The translations under genes and the position numbers were made by a program. The notes under the pieces are model-generated. The model was not told where the DNA came from and made no database searches. It worked only from the letters and a program-made list of their open reading frames with translations. Shown in pieces: positions 46,964 through 56,551 of a stretch of 64,000 nt of DNA (position 1 is the first letter of the stretch; each line of letters begins with the position of its first letter). The DNA comes from Rufibacter ruber. Lineage in GTDB: Bacteria; Bacteroidota; Bacteroidia; Cytophagales; Hymenobacteraceae. Location of the stretch: contig NZ_LRMM01000001.1 of NCBI RefSeq assembly GCF_001647275.1, forward strand, positions 124,001 to 188,000. Reading direction: 5' to 3'.

Positions 46964-47143
46964 CTACAAAAGGCTCAGGTAGCCGGAATGGCAAAAGTGA
47001 ATGGACGATATGTACAGTAAACCCCCTCCAGGGGTGGTAATAATAATGGTGCCGGTGGTGGTAGAGATAAAAGTAGAAGGCACGGCAGATGAGCCCGTCT
47101 GAACGGAAGAAAAAGGAAGTGCTATTTGGCGGCTGTTTTTCAT
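46964..47143 (-). CDS. thrL: Threonine/isoleucine-rich leader peptide of the thr operon
   Basis: 59-codon ORF from ATG 47143, stop TAG ending at 46964, 41 bases before lysC. The control stretch STTTGTIIITTPGGG lies at 47033-47065: ten codons holding six Thr and three Ile, like E. coli ThrL. Directly after the run comes a CCCC-TGGA-GGGG hairpin. Near the ORF end GGCT-ACCTG-AGCC followed by TTTTG could act as a small terminator; an upstream GGCTCA (47090-47095) could compete for it by pairing with TGAGCC. Attenuation by Thr/Ile supply is inferred from composition and position; the folds are tentative. Confidence 0.72.
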   Translation of the reverse strand: MKNSRQIALPFSSVQTGSSAVPSTFISTTTGTIIITTPGGGLLYISSIHFCHSGYLSLL

Positions 47144-47381
47144 CTGCGGGAGCAATATCTGAAAAGTTTTGAATGAAAAAGAATAAAATATGTGAAAATT
47201 TTATAGACTAACGGTTGTTATTGTTATTTCTGCAGCTGAAGCGGTATATCAACAGGTTCTCTTTACCTTTGCAGCAGCGGCTTTCCCGCAATAGAAAGAA
47301 TACAATTTTGCGGTAGGCACTACTTAATACCATCTGCCGCAACTAAAGCAGGGAAAGCACTGTTTAAATGAGTACAATAAA

Positions 47382-47424
47382 TTCGTTTTCAGGCTGTTTT
47401 TCTAAAAATAGGTCTAAAACAGAA
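47382..47424. repeat. Palindromic repeat, family A
   Basis: ATTCGTTTTCAGGCTG with AATAGGTCTAAAACAGAA, just before queE. Confidence 0.65.
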
Positions 47425-47438
47425 ATGAAAAAAGTGAG

Positions 47439-48098
47439 TTGGTTTTGGAAGAAATAGCAGACGTTAAAATTGCCTCAGTGCATACGGTTCCGGCAGATGG
47501 CACCAAGCTGCCTTTGATGGAGCATTTTTATACCATACAGGGAGAAGGCTACCACACGGGCAAAGCCGCCTATTTTATAAGGTTGGGGGGCTGTGATGTG
47601 GGGTGCCACTGGTGTGATGTGAAAGAGTCCTGGGATGCCAGCCTGCACCCCTTGACAGACACAGACTGGATTGTTCAGCAGGCGATCCAATACCCGGGAA
47701 AGGCGGTGGTGGTCACCGGCGGCGAGCCGTTGCTTTATAATCTGGATTACCTCACCTCAGAACTTCAGAAGCGGGGCATTCAAACCTTTATTGAAACCTC
47801 AGGGGCGTACCCGTTAAGCGGCATCTGGGACTGGGTGTGCCTTTCCCCCAAGAAGTTCAAGGCCCCCTCACCGGGCGTACTGGCCCACGCCGGGGAGTTG
47901 AAGGTGATTGTCTTCAATAAGAGTGATTTTGCCTGGGCAGAGGAGCACGCCGCCAACGTGAACCCCGAGACGCGCCTGTACCTGCAACCTGAGTGGAGCA
48001 AAGCGGCCCAGATCATGCCGCTGCTGGTGGAGTACGTGAAGGAAAACCCCAAATGGCGCATTTCGTTACAAACCCATAAATACCTGAACATCCCCTAA
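47439..48098 (+). CDS. queE: 7-carboxy-7-deazaguanine synthase
   Basis: Radical-SAM enzyme forming the deazaguanine ring for queuosine. 219 residues from TTG. The iron-sulfur motif is C52-x3-C56-x2-C59 (GGCDVGCHWCDVKESWD), preceded by FYTIQGEG; VVTGGEPL follows. The start is uncertain: TTG at 47439 gives the longest N-terminus, while ATG at 47517 (MEHFYTIQGEG) also fits the family; an ATG at 47425 is out of frame. The OmpA-like gene follows after 4 bases. Confidence 0.92.
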   Translation: MVLEEIADVKIASVHTVPADGTKLPLMEHFYTIQGEGYHTGKAAYFIRLGGCDVGCHWCDVKESWDASLHPLTDTDWIVQQAIQYPGKAVVVTGGEPLLYNLDYLTSELQKRGIQTFIETSGAYPLSGIWDWVCLSPKKFKAPSPGVLAHAGELKVIVFNKSDFAWAEEHAANVNPETRLYLQPEWSKAAQIMPLLVEYVKENPKWRISLQTHKYLNIP

Positions 48099-48102
48099 GC
48101 AC

Positions 48103-50025
48103 ATGCAGCGTTTCTGGCGTCTTTTTCTCATAAGTATCTTTATAGTAGGAGGGGCGGCCAGAAGTGCTGCCCAACCGGCTTCCGGCGTTTCTGCCAATGC
48201 CAAAGCCCAGAAGGCGTTTCAGGAGGGAATCAGGCATACCCAGAGCCGGAACTTCCCCAAGGCTATTGAAGCCTATTCTGAAGCCATTAAACGAGACCCG
48301 TCTTTTGGGCAGGCCTATCTGCAGGCGGCTGCGCTCTACCGTGTTCTGCAACAACCCGAAGAGGCGTATCAGTATTATGCCAAAGGGCTTACCTTGGTGA
48401 CTCCCAGCCCGGCGTTAGCCAATGATTACCTCACGTATGCTGACCTGGCCTTTGAGCGGGGGCAGTACCAGGAGGCGACCACTTATTATGAGAAACTCAT
48501 TAGCGCCGGCAAGAACCCCAGACACCTCAAGCATGCCCAGCAGCAGCTCAGCAATGTGCAGTTTGCGCAGAAGGCCATGGCCAATCCCGTTGACTTTAAA
48601 CCGCAGGCCCTGGGGGCGGTGGTAAACAAGTTTGGGCTCCAATACTCTCCGGTACTCACCGCCGACCAGCGGGCGCTGCTTTTCACCGCCCGGGAAGGGA
48701 ATGGCCCCTTAGACGATGAGGACCTGTACCTGGCGTACCGGAAAGACGGGCAGTGGCAGGAGCCGGTGTCAGTGTCTGAGGCTATCAACTCAGAGCTGAA
48801 TGAAGGGGCGGCGTCTATGTCAGGAGACGGCAGGGTGTTGGTTTTTACCACCTGCAACCGGAAAGATTCTTACGGGAGCTGTGACCTCTACATTAGTTAC
48901 CGGCAGGGAAATAAATGGAGCAAGCCCCAGAACATGGGCCGCAATGTGAACACCAGCGCCTGGGATTCGCAACCCAGCCTCTCGGCCGACGGCCGCACCC
49001 TGTATTTCGCGTCAAACAGAAAGGGCGGCTTTGGCGCCGAAGACATCTGGGTGACCCAGCAGCAGGAAGATGGCTCCTGGTCCATTCCGGTGAATGTGGG
49101 CAAATCTATCAACACCCCGGGCCGCGAGGCTTCCCCTTTTTTGCATGCCAGCGGCAACACCCTCTATTTTGCCACCGACGGCCTGCAGGGAATGGGCGGG
49201 CTGGACCTCTTTATGGTGAACCGCGAAGGCAGTGGCTGGGGGACCCCTTCCAACCTGGGCTATCCTCTGAACACCCACCGTGATGAATCCTCTATCTTTA
49301 TTTCCCCGGATAACACTACCGGGTATTACTCTGGGCAGACCACGGGTGGCGGAAAAGTAGAGGTGGCCTTGCTGCAGTTTGAGGTCCCCAGTGCCTGGAA
49401 AGGCAAGACTGTAAGCAACTTTGCCCAGGGCCGGGTCTTTGATGCCAAAACCAAACAACCCCTTCAGGCACAGATCCAGGTCTATGATTTAGACTCGGCG
49501 AGGGTGGTGGCGCAGCAGGTGTCTTCAGATGAGACCACCGGTGAATACACCATTGTAGTGAACCAGGGGCAGCGGTACGCGCTGTATGTGACTGCTCCCC
49601 AACATGTGCTGGAGAGCAGGCATATTTCTCCGTCCTCCACGGCTAAACCTCTGGCGCTGGACTTTTACCTTCAACCCCTGGGCAAAGGCGCTACGGCCGT
49701 ACTGAGCAATTTATTCTTTGATACCGGCAAAGCCTCCTTGCGCCCAGAGTCCAGAACTGAATTAGACAAGCTGTTCCAGTTCCTGAAGTCTAACCCAAAG
49801 ATGCGGGTAGAAATTGCCGGACACACTGATAACGTAGGCCAGCCCGCTGCCAACTTAAAACTCTCTGAAGCCAGGGCCAAAGCCGTGGTCAGTTATTTAG
49901 TCTCAAAAGGAGCCCCTGCGGCAAATTACCAGGCCAAAGGCTATGGCGAGGCGCAACCCGCCGCCCCCAATACCTCTGATGAAAACAGGCAGTTGAACCG
50001 GAGAATCGAATTGCGGATATTGTAG
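48103..50025 (+). CDS. OmpA-family envelope protein with TPR and PD40 repeats
   Basis: 640 residues, exported (signal peptide cut near SAAQ). Order: TPR-like helices (about 30-150, FPKAIEAYSEAIKRDPSFGQ), WD40-like PD40 beta-propeller blades (about 185-425, for example QPSLSADGRTLYFASNRKGG), a carboxypeptidase-like regulatory domain (~445-530), and a C-terminal OmpA domain that grips peptidoglycan (FFDTGKASLRPES, AGHTDNVGQ, LSEARAKAVVSYLV). This layout is common in Bacteroidota and in gliding/type IX secretion loci, but no such genes adjoin. Confidence 0.92.
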   Translation: MQRFWRLFLISIFIVGGAARSAAQPASGVSANAKAQKAFQEGIRHTQSRNFPKAIEAYSEAIKRDPSFGQAYLQAAALYRVLQQPEEAYQYYAKGLTLVTPSPALANDYLTYADLAFERGQYQEATTYYEKLISAGKNPRHLKHAQQQLSNVQFAQKAMANPVDFKPQALGAVVNKFGLQYSPVLTADQRALLFTAREGNGPLDDEDLYLAYRKDGQWQEPVSVSEAINSELNEGAASMSGDGRVLVFTTCNRKDSYGSCDLYISYRQGNKWSKPQNMGRNVNTSAWDSQPSLSADGRTLYFASNRKGGFGAEDIWVTQQQEDGSWSIPVNVGKSINTPGREASPFLHASGNTLYFATDGLQGMGGLDLFMVNREGSGWGTPSNLGYPLNTHRDESSIFISPDNTTGYYSGQTTGGGKVEVALLQFEVPSAWKGKTVSNFAQGRVFDAKTKQPLQAQIQVYDLDSARVVAQQVSSDETTGEYTIVVNQGQRYALYVTAPQHVLESRHISPSSTAKPLALDFYLQPLGKGATAVLSNLFFDTGKASLRPESRTELDKLFQFLKSNPKMRVEIAGHTDNVGQPAANLKLSEARAKAVVSYLVSKGAPAANYQAKGYGEAQPAAPNTSDENRQLNRRIELRIL

Positions 50026-50044
50026 AGGTTTTTTAGGTTTGGTT

Positions 50045-50088
50045 TTCCGTTTTCGGCCTGTTTTCTGAAAAGTAGGCTGGAAACGGAA
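50045..50088. repeat. Palindromic repeat, family A
   Basis: TTCCGTTTTCGGCCTGTTTTC with AAGTAGGCTGGAAACGGAA after the OmpA gene. Further into the 50.0-50.7 kb gap are small hairpins of the family B kind (GGAATTTACTTCC, TCCGGATGACAAATCCGGA) and nothing coding. Confidence 0.75.
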
Positions 50089-50553
50089 TGTTCTTTTGTA
50101 GTGACTGGCTGTTCTTGTAGGTTCATTGCAAGCCCAGAATTGCCGGAAATATCTAAGCAGAAATTCTTTGCATAAAACGCTTGCCCAAAGCAGGTTCTCC
50201 CCTTTCGGAAAGATAAAGAGGGGTGTTTACACAGGAGAGCACCCATTGCTAAGAATTCTTTTTCTATGGTGCGGAATTTACTTCCATGACTTACCTCTTT
50301 AGTCACGGACATAACTTCCGTGCCATTGTTGGGAACGCCATGACCGGCAGATGTAAACACCCCATTAGAGCTTCGCTCGCTGCCTCAAACTCTCATTCGG
50401 GCAATCCTCAAGGGGAGAATCAGTGTATTCAAAAGTTCTTTATGTAGGGGCAACGGCTTTATCTTGGTTTCCTATCACGGGGATTACAACCCCCCTGAGT
50501 ACTTCTCTCCGGATGACAAATCCGGAAGTGCAGGCAGGAAAAGAGAACTGACG

Positions 50554-50598
50554 TTCCGTTTTCAGCCTACTTTTCAGAAACTAGGCTGAAAACGGGAA
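50554..50598. repeat. Palindromic repeat, family A, arm-changed variant
   Basis: TTCCGTTTTCAGCCTA with TAGGCTGAAAACGGGAA: CAGCCTA on one side is matched by TAGGCTG on the other. Confidence 0.85.
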
Positions 50599-50620
50599 TC
50601 TATCAATAACGTAAATACCA

Positions 50621-50663
50621 AAAACAGGAGAGCCCCAGCATTGTGCTGGGGCTCTCCTGTTTT
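50621..50663. terminator. Terminator of citrate synthase, bidirectional
   Basis: Perfect 20-bp stem, AAAACAGGAGAGCCCCAGCA with its complement, 3-base loop, T-run on both strands. Confidence 0.92.
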
Positions 50664-50679
50664 TGTATACACGCTCAGA

Positions 50680-51966
50680 TTAGCGCTCGCTCACTGTCAC
50701 GTAGTCACGTTCAGTAGCGCCGGTGTACACCTGGCGCGGACGCCCGATTGGCTCTTTTGCTTCACGCATTTCTTTCCACTGGGCAATCCAGCCGGGCAGA
50801 CGGCCCAGGGCAAACATTACCGTGAACATCTCAGTTGGGATGCCAATGGCGCGGTAAATGATACCTGAATAAAAATCTACGTTAGGGTACAGCTTGCGCT
50901 CAACAAAATAAGGATCAGACAAGGCGGCTTGCTCCAGTTCCTTCGCAATGTTCAGGATGGGGTCATTCACCCCCAGAGCCGTCAACACCTCATCTGCGGT
51001 TTTCTTGATGATAGTGGCGCGTGGGTCAAAGTTTTTGTACACCCGGTGCCCAAAGCCCATCAAACGGAACGGATCATCTTTGTCTTTCGCCTTGGCGATG
51101 TATTTTTTTGAGTCCCCACCATCTGCTTTGATGGCTTCCAGCATCTCAATCACCGCCTGGTTCGCACCGCCGTGCAACGGACCCCAAAGGGCGCTGATAC
51201 CGGCAGAAACAGAGGAGTAAAGAGAGGCATTGGCAGAACCTACCAGGCGAACGGTAGAGGTTGAGCAGTTCTGCTCATGGTCTGCGTGCAGAATCAGCAG
51301 CTTGTTCAACGCATCTACCACCACAGGATTGATTTCGTAGTCCTCTGTAGGGTACGCAAACATCATGTGCAGGAAGTTGGAGCAGTAGTCCAGCTTGTTC
51401 TTGGGGTAGTTCACCGGGTGACCCACTGAGTTCTTGTAAGACCAGGCGGCAATGGTAGACAGCTTGGCCATTAACCGGATGATGGAGAGGTCTACTTCCT
51501 CTTTGGTCTGGTTCGGGTTCAAAGACTCCGGGTAGAAGGCCGTCAAGGAGCTTACCAGCGCAGACAATATCCCCATTGGGTGCGCATTAGACGGGAAGCC
51601 ATCTAAAATCTTGCGCATGTCTTCATTTACCAGGGTGTGTACCTTGATCTGATTGGAGAACTGGTCCAGCTCCTGCTGCGAAGGCAGTTTGCCGTAAATC
51701 AGCAGGTAGGCAACTTCAATAAAGTTAGACTTCTCGGCCAGCTGCTCAATGGGATACCCGCGGTACCGCAGAATTCCTTCTTCGCCGTCAAGAAACGTGA
51801 TGGCACTTTCTGTGGCGCCCGTGTTCTTGTAGCCGGAGTCCAGGGTAATATAACCAGTTTGCGCGCGTAAAGCCCCAATATCAATAGCTTTCTCGTTTTC
51901 GGTACCCGTTACTACCGGATACTTATACGATTTGCCTTCCAGAATCAGTTCAGCAAAATCAGACAT
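50680..51966 (-). CDS. gltA: Citrate synthase
   Basis: Condenses oxaloacetate and acetyl-CoA at the entry of the TCA cycle. 428 residues, the gram-negative type II length with an N-terminal beta domain (LILEGKSYKYPVV). Catalytic residues lie in LLILHADHEQNCSTSTVR, GPLHGGANQAVIEM, FGHRVYKNFDPRA and VDFYSGIIYRAIGIP. Single gene with a strong terminator. A TAACTTCG box near the start, one base off TAnnTTTG, may be its -7. Confidence 0.97.
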   Translation of the reverse strand: MSDFAELILEGKSYKYPVVTGTENEKAIDIGALRAQTGYITLDSGYKNTGATESAITFLDGEEGILRYRGYPIEQLAEKSNFIEVAYLLIYGKLPSQQELDQFSNQIKVHTLVNEDMRKILDGFPSNAHPMGILSALVSSLTAFYPESLNPNQTKEEVDLSIIRLMAKLSTIAAWSYKNSVGHPVNYPKNKLDYCSNFLHMMFAYPTEDYEINPVVVDALNKLLILHADHEQNCSTSTVRLVGSANASLYSSVSAGISALWGPLHGGANQAVIEMLEAIKADGGDSKKYIAKAKDKDDPFRLMGFGHRVYKNFDPRATIIKKTADEVLTALGVNDPILNIAKELEQAALSDPYFVERKLYPNVDFYSGIIYRAIGIPTEMFTVMFALGRLPGWIAQWKEMREAKEPIGRPRQVYTGATERDYVTVSER

Positions 51967-52503
51967 AGTACTTATTTATAAGTGTTAGGATAGGTTTGTG
52001 TGCCTTGGGAGCGAAGTTAGACAATGAGGTTTAAAAAGAAAAATGTTATGCGGAACATACTTTTTTTAAAAACTGTCAAACCAATTCGCCCTATGGCATC
52101 TTCTATTTCATTTACGGTAATGGGGTAAAAGAGTAGGAACACATGCGGGACCACCGGTTAAATTAGAATAATTCATTTTACCGCGCTGAGAAATGGTTGC
52201 AGCCTCTGAGAAAAGGGCTGCCAGCAGCTTATAATCCCGCCTATTTGAACCAGGAGGCAAACTACGGGTGAAAACAGAAATAGGGGTACATAAGTTTTGT
52301 CCTCTCTGCTGAAACCTCTGGGAAACAATTGTTAGTTAATTCGTAAATTTTCATTAACAGCCTTTTTTTAAAACCATATTTTTGTAAAAAAGGATGGATG
52401 GTGCTATATTTTTAAAGTTTTACAAAATGTTTTGTTATTTTCATAATAGTGTTTACCATTGTGCTATCAATTAGATACTTAGTGTCACTGATTTGCCTTA
52501 CGC
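51967..52503. other. A+T-rich divergent gap
   Basis: 537 bases between gltA and the aldehyde dehydrogenase gene. Clearly A+T-rich with several T/A runs; expected to hold two promoters. No repeat of families A-C and no small gene was seen. Confidence 0.5.
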
Positions 52504-54156
52504 ATGGAAATAACAAACAAAACTTTACCAGTCACCAAAGAAGACCTGAAGGCGATCTTTGTGACAGAAGAACAAATTCCTGAGGAATATTCCCTGAGCG
52601 CAGAATTACACCAGAAAGAATATCTTTCCAACGGGTTCATGAAAATCTGGAACGGCCCCAGCCATTTGGTTTATTCACCGGTGGCGGTTGCCCAGCCAGA
52701 CGGGTCTTATCAGCGCAAACTCATAGGTACGTATCCTATCTGTACAGAGACAGAGGCGTTAGAAGCCTTAGACGCGGCGGTGGCAGCCTATGACAATGGG
52801 CGGGGCCAGTGGCCTACCCTCAGCGTAGATGACCGCATCACGTGCGTTGAGAATTTCACCCAGAAAATGATTGGGCAGAAAGACAGCGTGGTGAAGCTCA
52901 TCATGTGGGAGATTGGCAAATCATATGCTGACTCTGTCAAAGAGTTTGACCGTACCGTTGAATATATCTATGCCACCATTGACGCTCTAAAGAATATTGA
53001 CCGCCAGTCTTCCCGCTTTGAAATTGAGCAGGGCATTGTGGCACAGGTCAGGCGTTCACCGCTGGGGGTGGTGCTTTGTATGGGGCCGTTCAACTATCCG
53101 TTAAATGAGACCTTTACCACGCTGATCCCGGCCCTCATCATGGGCAACACTATTCTCTTCAAGCCACCCAAGCACGGCACGCTTCTGTTTTACCCACTGC
53201 TGAAGGCGTTTCAGGAAAGCTTCCCTGAGGGAGTGGTGAATACCATCTATGGCCGGGGGCATGCCATTGTGCCGGCCCTCATGCAGTCTGGCAAGGTGAA
53301 CGTACTGACTTTGATTGGCTCCAGCAAAGTGGCCGATGAGTTGAAGAAGCTGCACCCTAAAGTAAACCGCCTGCGTGCCATCCTGGGGCTTGATGCCAAG
53401 AATGCCGCCATCATCACGCAGAACGCTGACCTCAAACTCTCTGTAGAAGAGACAGTGCTAGGTGCGCTCTCCTTTAACGGCCAGCGCTGTACCGCCCTTA
53501 AAATCATATTTGTGCACCGCAGCAAGGTAGACGCTTTCCTGGAGCAGCTCACCGCCGCGGTTGGCAAGCTGAAATATGGCATGCCGTGGGAAAAAGGGGT
53601 GGCCTTGACACCGCTGCCTGAGCCGCATAAGCCGGCTTATTTACAGGAGTGCATAGAAGATGCGCTGGCCCACGGGGCCCGCGTGGTCAATGAGGGCGGC
53701 GGTACTTCCTTTGAGTCATTTGTGTACCCGGCCATTCTGTACCCGGTGAATGAGAAGATGAAGCTGTACCGCGAGGAACAGTTTGGTCCGTTGGTGCCCG
53801 TGGTGCCGTTTGATGATATTGAGGAGCCTATCCAGTACCTGATAGAATCTACCCACGGCCAGCAGGTGAGTATCTTCAGCCAGAACCATGAGGAGCTGTC
53901 ACTTTTGGTAGATCCTTTGGTGAACCAGGTGAGCCGGGTGAACATCAATTGCCAGTGCCAGCGCGGACCAGACGTGTTCCCGTTCACCGGCCGCAAAGAC
54001 AGCGCCGAAGGAACGCTGTCAGTGGTAGATGCGCTAAGGTCTTTCTCTATCCGGTCACTGGTGGCTACCAAACTCAATGAAAACAATAAGCAGCTGCTGA
54101 ACCAGATTGTAAGTGACGGGAACTCCAACTTCCTGAGCACGAAATTCATCTTCTAA
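52504..54156 (+). CDS. gapN: NADP-dependent glyceraldehyde-3-phosphate dehydrogenase-like (GapN/aldehyde dehydrogenase)
   Basis: 550 residues, aldehyde dehydrogenase superfamily. Catalytic Cys329 in LSFNGQRCTALKI. CMGPFNYPLNETFTTLIPAL and GRKDSAEGTLSVVDALRSFS match the non-phosphorylating G3P dehydrogenase branch, which yields NADPH and 3-phosphoglycerate without ATP. Slightly longer than streptococcal GapN, as in plant-like and Bacteroidota forms. Specificity for G3P is by family resemblance. Terminator follows. Confidence 0.85.
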   Translation: MEITNKTLPVTKEDLKAIFVTEEQIPEEYSLSAELHQKEYLSNGFMKIWNGPSHLVYSPVAVAQPDGSYQRKLIGTYPICTETEALEALDAAVAAYDNGRGQWPTLSVDDRITCVENFTQKMIGQKDSVVKLIMWEIGKSYADSVKEFDRTVEYIYATIDALKNIDRQSSRFEIEQGIVAQVRRSPLGVVLCMGPFNYPLNETFTTLIPALIMGNTILFKPPKHGTLLFYPLLKAFQESFPEGVVNTIYGRGHAIVPALMQSGKVNVLTLIGSSKVADELKKLHPKVNRLRAILGLDAKNAAIITQNADLKLSVEETVLGALSFNGQRCTALKIIFVHRSKVDAFLEQLTAAVGKLKYGMPWEKGVALTPLPEPHKPAYLQECIEDALAHGARVVNEGGGTSFESFVYPAILYPVNEKMKLYREEQFGPLVPVVPFDDIEEPIQYLIESTHGQQVSIFSQNHEELSLLVDPLVNQVSRVNINCQCQRGPDVFPFTGRKDSAEGTLSVVDALRSFSIRSLVATKLNENNKQLLNQIVSDGNSNFLSTKFIF

Positions 54157-54177
54157 AGCCTACAAATGACTGCAGGA

Positions 54178-54211
54178 AAAAGCCGCCGGGGGAGCCCTCA
54201 GCGGCTTTTTT
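54178..54211 (+). terminator. Terminator of the gapN gene
   Basis: AGCCGC pairs with GCGGCT around a CGGGGGAGCCCTCA loop, then TTTTTT. Confidence 0.75.
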
Positions 54212-54221
54212 GTTTTCCCGG

Positions 54222-54266
54222 TTCTGTTTGTTGGCTGTTTTTCCAAAAACAGCCCCAAAACAGGAA
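54222..54266. repeat. Palindromic repeat, family A
   Basis: TTCTGTTTGTTGGCTG with CAGCCCCAAAACAGGAA. Confidence 0.7.
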
Positions 54267-54385
54267 TAAAAATTCAACATATAGACATTCAGATATAGAC
54301 GCAGAGACTATTTATCCGTACACGAAACCCGGGAATTGAAAATCTACCTCCCCTTGAAAAACGTCTACCTGAACCAAGTAACTAT

Positions 54386-56551
54386 ATGAGTCTTATTACC
54401 TATCCAGGCAATCCTTTCCCTTTAGGTGCCACCTGGGATGGCCAGGGAGTGAACTTTGCACTGTACGCCCCTAATGCCACTGGTGTGGAGTTATGCCTCT
54501 TCTCCAATATTGAAGATGGCACTGAAACGGCCAGAATTGAAATGCTGGAACGCACCTACCAGGTGTACCACCTGTATATCCCTGAACTGGAGCCGGGGCA
54601 GCTGTACGGCTACCGGGTGCACGGGCCGTATGAGCCGGAAAACGGACACCGCTTTAACGCGAACAAACTCCTGATTGACCCTTACGCCAAGGCGGTGGCG
54701 GGCACTGTGAACTGGCATGAATCCTTGTTTGGCTACCAGTTTGGCCATGAAGACGAAGACCTCAGCTTCTCAGAGATGGACAGCGCGCCTTATGTGCCAA
54801 AGTCGGTTGTTATTGACCCCAGCTTTGACTGGGAGGGAGACACCCCCCCCAAGTATGGCTACTACCAGTCGGTGATTTATGAGGCGCATGTAAAGGGGTT
54901 CACCCAGATGCACCCGGAGATTCCGGAGGAAATCAGGGGGACCTATGCGGGTATTGCCCATCCGGCTACCATCAACTACCTGAAGGAACTGGGCGTCACG
55001 TCGCTGGAATTGCTCCCGGTGCACCATTTTATCACTGACTGGTACCTGCAGGACAAAGGGCTCACCAATTATTGGGGCTATAACTCCATAGGTTTTTTTG
55101 CCCCAGATGTGCGGTACTCCAGCAGCGGTGTGCTGGGCCAGCAGGTCACCGAGTTCAAGAACATGGTAAAGGCCCTGCACAAAGCCGGCATTGAGGTGAT
55201 TCTGGACGTGGTGTACAACCATACCGGTGAAGGCAACGAGAAAGGGCCAACCCTCTCCTTTAAAGGCGTAGACAACGCCTCCTACTACCGGCTGGTGGAA
55301 GAAGACAAACGGTACTACATGGACTACACCGGCACCGGCAACACGCTTAACGCCAACCTGCCCAGCGTGCTGCGCCTCATCATGGACAGCCTGCGCTACT
55401 GGATTCTGGAGATGCACGTAGACGGTTTCCGGTTTGACCTGGCCTCAGCGCTGGCCCGTGAGCTGCACGGGGTAGACAAGCTGAGCTCCTTCTTTGACAT
55501 TATTCACCAGGACCCGGTGATCTCTCAGGTGAAGCTCATTGCCGAGCCGTGGGACGTGGGTGAGGGCGGCTACCAGGTAGGCAACTTCCCACCCGGCTGG
55601 ACCGAGTGGAACGGCATGTACCGCGACTGCATGCGCGACTTCTGGCGCGGCGAGGAAAGCATGCTGGCCGAGTTTGCCAACCGCTTCACCGGTTCTTCAG
55701 ATCTGTATTATGATGACTTCAGGAGGCCAACCGCCAGCATCAACTTCATTACCGCCCATGACGGGTTCACCCTGCATGACCTGGTGTCTTACAACGAGAA
55801 GCACAACGAGGCGAACGGCGAAGACAGCAAAGACGGTGATGACCACAACCGCTCCTGGAACTGCGGCGTGGAAGGCCCTACAGATGACCAATGGATCATT
55901 GACCTCCGGAACCGCCAGAAACGCAATTTTTTAGCCACTCTGTTTTTATCACAGGGCGTGCCCATGCTGGTGGCCGGTGATGAGATGAGCCGTACCCAGG
56001 GGGGCAACAACAACGCCTACTGCCAGGACAATGAGATCTCCTGGATTAACTGGCAGCAGGCAGACTCCTCTTTGATGGAGTTCACCAGAAAAATGATCCA
56101 CTTCCGGAAGAACCACCCGGTTTTCCGCCGCAGGCGCTGGTTCAAGGGCCATGAGATTGAAGGGCTTGGGGTAGAGGACATTGCCTGGTTTTTACCCACC
56201 GGTGACACCATGTCTATGGAGCACTGGGATCAGGACCACGCCAAGTCGCTGGCCATTTACCTGAACGGGCGGGGCGTGCACACCCGCGGCCCCAAAGGCG
56301 AAATTTTGATAGATGACTCTTTCTACGTCATCTTCAATGCGTACCATGATTCACTGGAGTTTACCCTGCCCACTGAGAAGTACGGGAGCCAGTGGGAGGT
56401 AACCATTGACACTTTCCGGGATTTGGTGGAGCCGGAAAACCCCACCGTCTACAACGCCGGAGATACGTTTTTAGTAGAGGGCCGGTCAGTGCTGGTCTTG
56501 AAAAACCATGTGCATGAAACTGAAACAGAGGAGGCACCAGCCCATGAATAG
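54386..56551 (+). CDS. glgX: Glycogen debranching enzyme (isoamylase type)
   Basis: Hydrolyses alpha-1,6 branches of glycogen limit dextrin. 721 residues: CBM48-like N-terminus (YPGNPFPLGATWDGQGVNFA) and a GH13 barrel. DVVYNHTGEGNE, nucleophile D351 in GFRFDLAS, acid/base E387 in IAEPWDVGEGGYQVG and ITAHDGFTLHD make the four GH13 regions. First gene of a cluster with treZ (its end overlaps the treZ start by 8 bases) and treY-malQ, so the freed chains probably feed trehalose synthesis. Confidence 0.95.
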   Translation: MSLITYPGNPFPLGATWDGQGVNFALYAPNATGVELCLFSNIEDGTETARIEMLERTYQVYHLYIPELEPGQLYGYRVHGPYEPENGHRFNANKLLIDPYAKAVAGTVNWHESLFGYQFGHEDEDLSFSEMDSAPYVPKSVVIDPSFDWEGDTPPKYGYYQSVIYEAHVKGFTQMHPEIPEEIRGTYAGIAHPATINYLKELGVTSLELLPVHHFITDWYLQDKGLTNYWGYNSIGFFAPDVRYSSSGVLGQQVTEFKNMVKALHKAGIEVILDVVYNHTGEGNEKGPTLSFKGVDNASYYRLVEEDKRYYMDYTGTGNTLNANLPSVLRLIMDSLRYWILEMHVDGFRFDLASALARELHGVDKLSSFFDIIHQDPVISQVKLIAEPWDVGEGGYQVGNFPPGWTEWNGMYRDCMRDFWRGEESMLAEFANRFTGSSDLYYDDFRRPTASINFITAHDGFTLHDLVSYNEKHNEANGEDSKDGDDHNRSWNCGVEGPTDDQWIIDLRNRQKRNFLATLFLSQGVPMLVAGDEMSRTQGGNNNAYCQDNEISWINWQQADSSLMEFTRKMIHFRKNHPVFRRRRWFKGHEIEGLGVEDIAWFLPTGDTMSMEHWDQDHAKSLAIYLNGRGVHTRGPKGEILIDDSFYVIFNAYHDSLEFTLPTEKYGSQWEVTIDTFRDLVEPENPTVYNAGDTFLVEGRSVLVLKNHVHETETEEAPAHE

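Noticed and set aside
47264-47271. TACCTTTG box as promoter of queE
   Set aside because: Matches TAnnTTTG but has no -33 TTTG and is about 170 bases from the start; support too weak to list.
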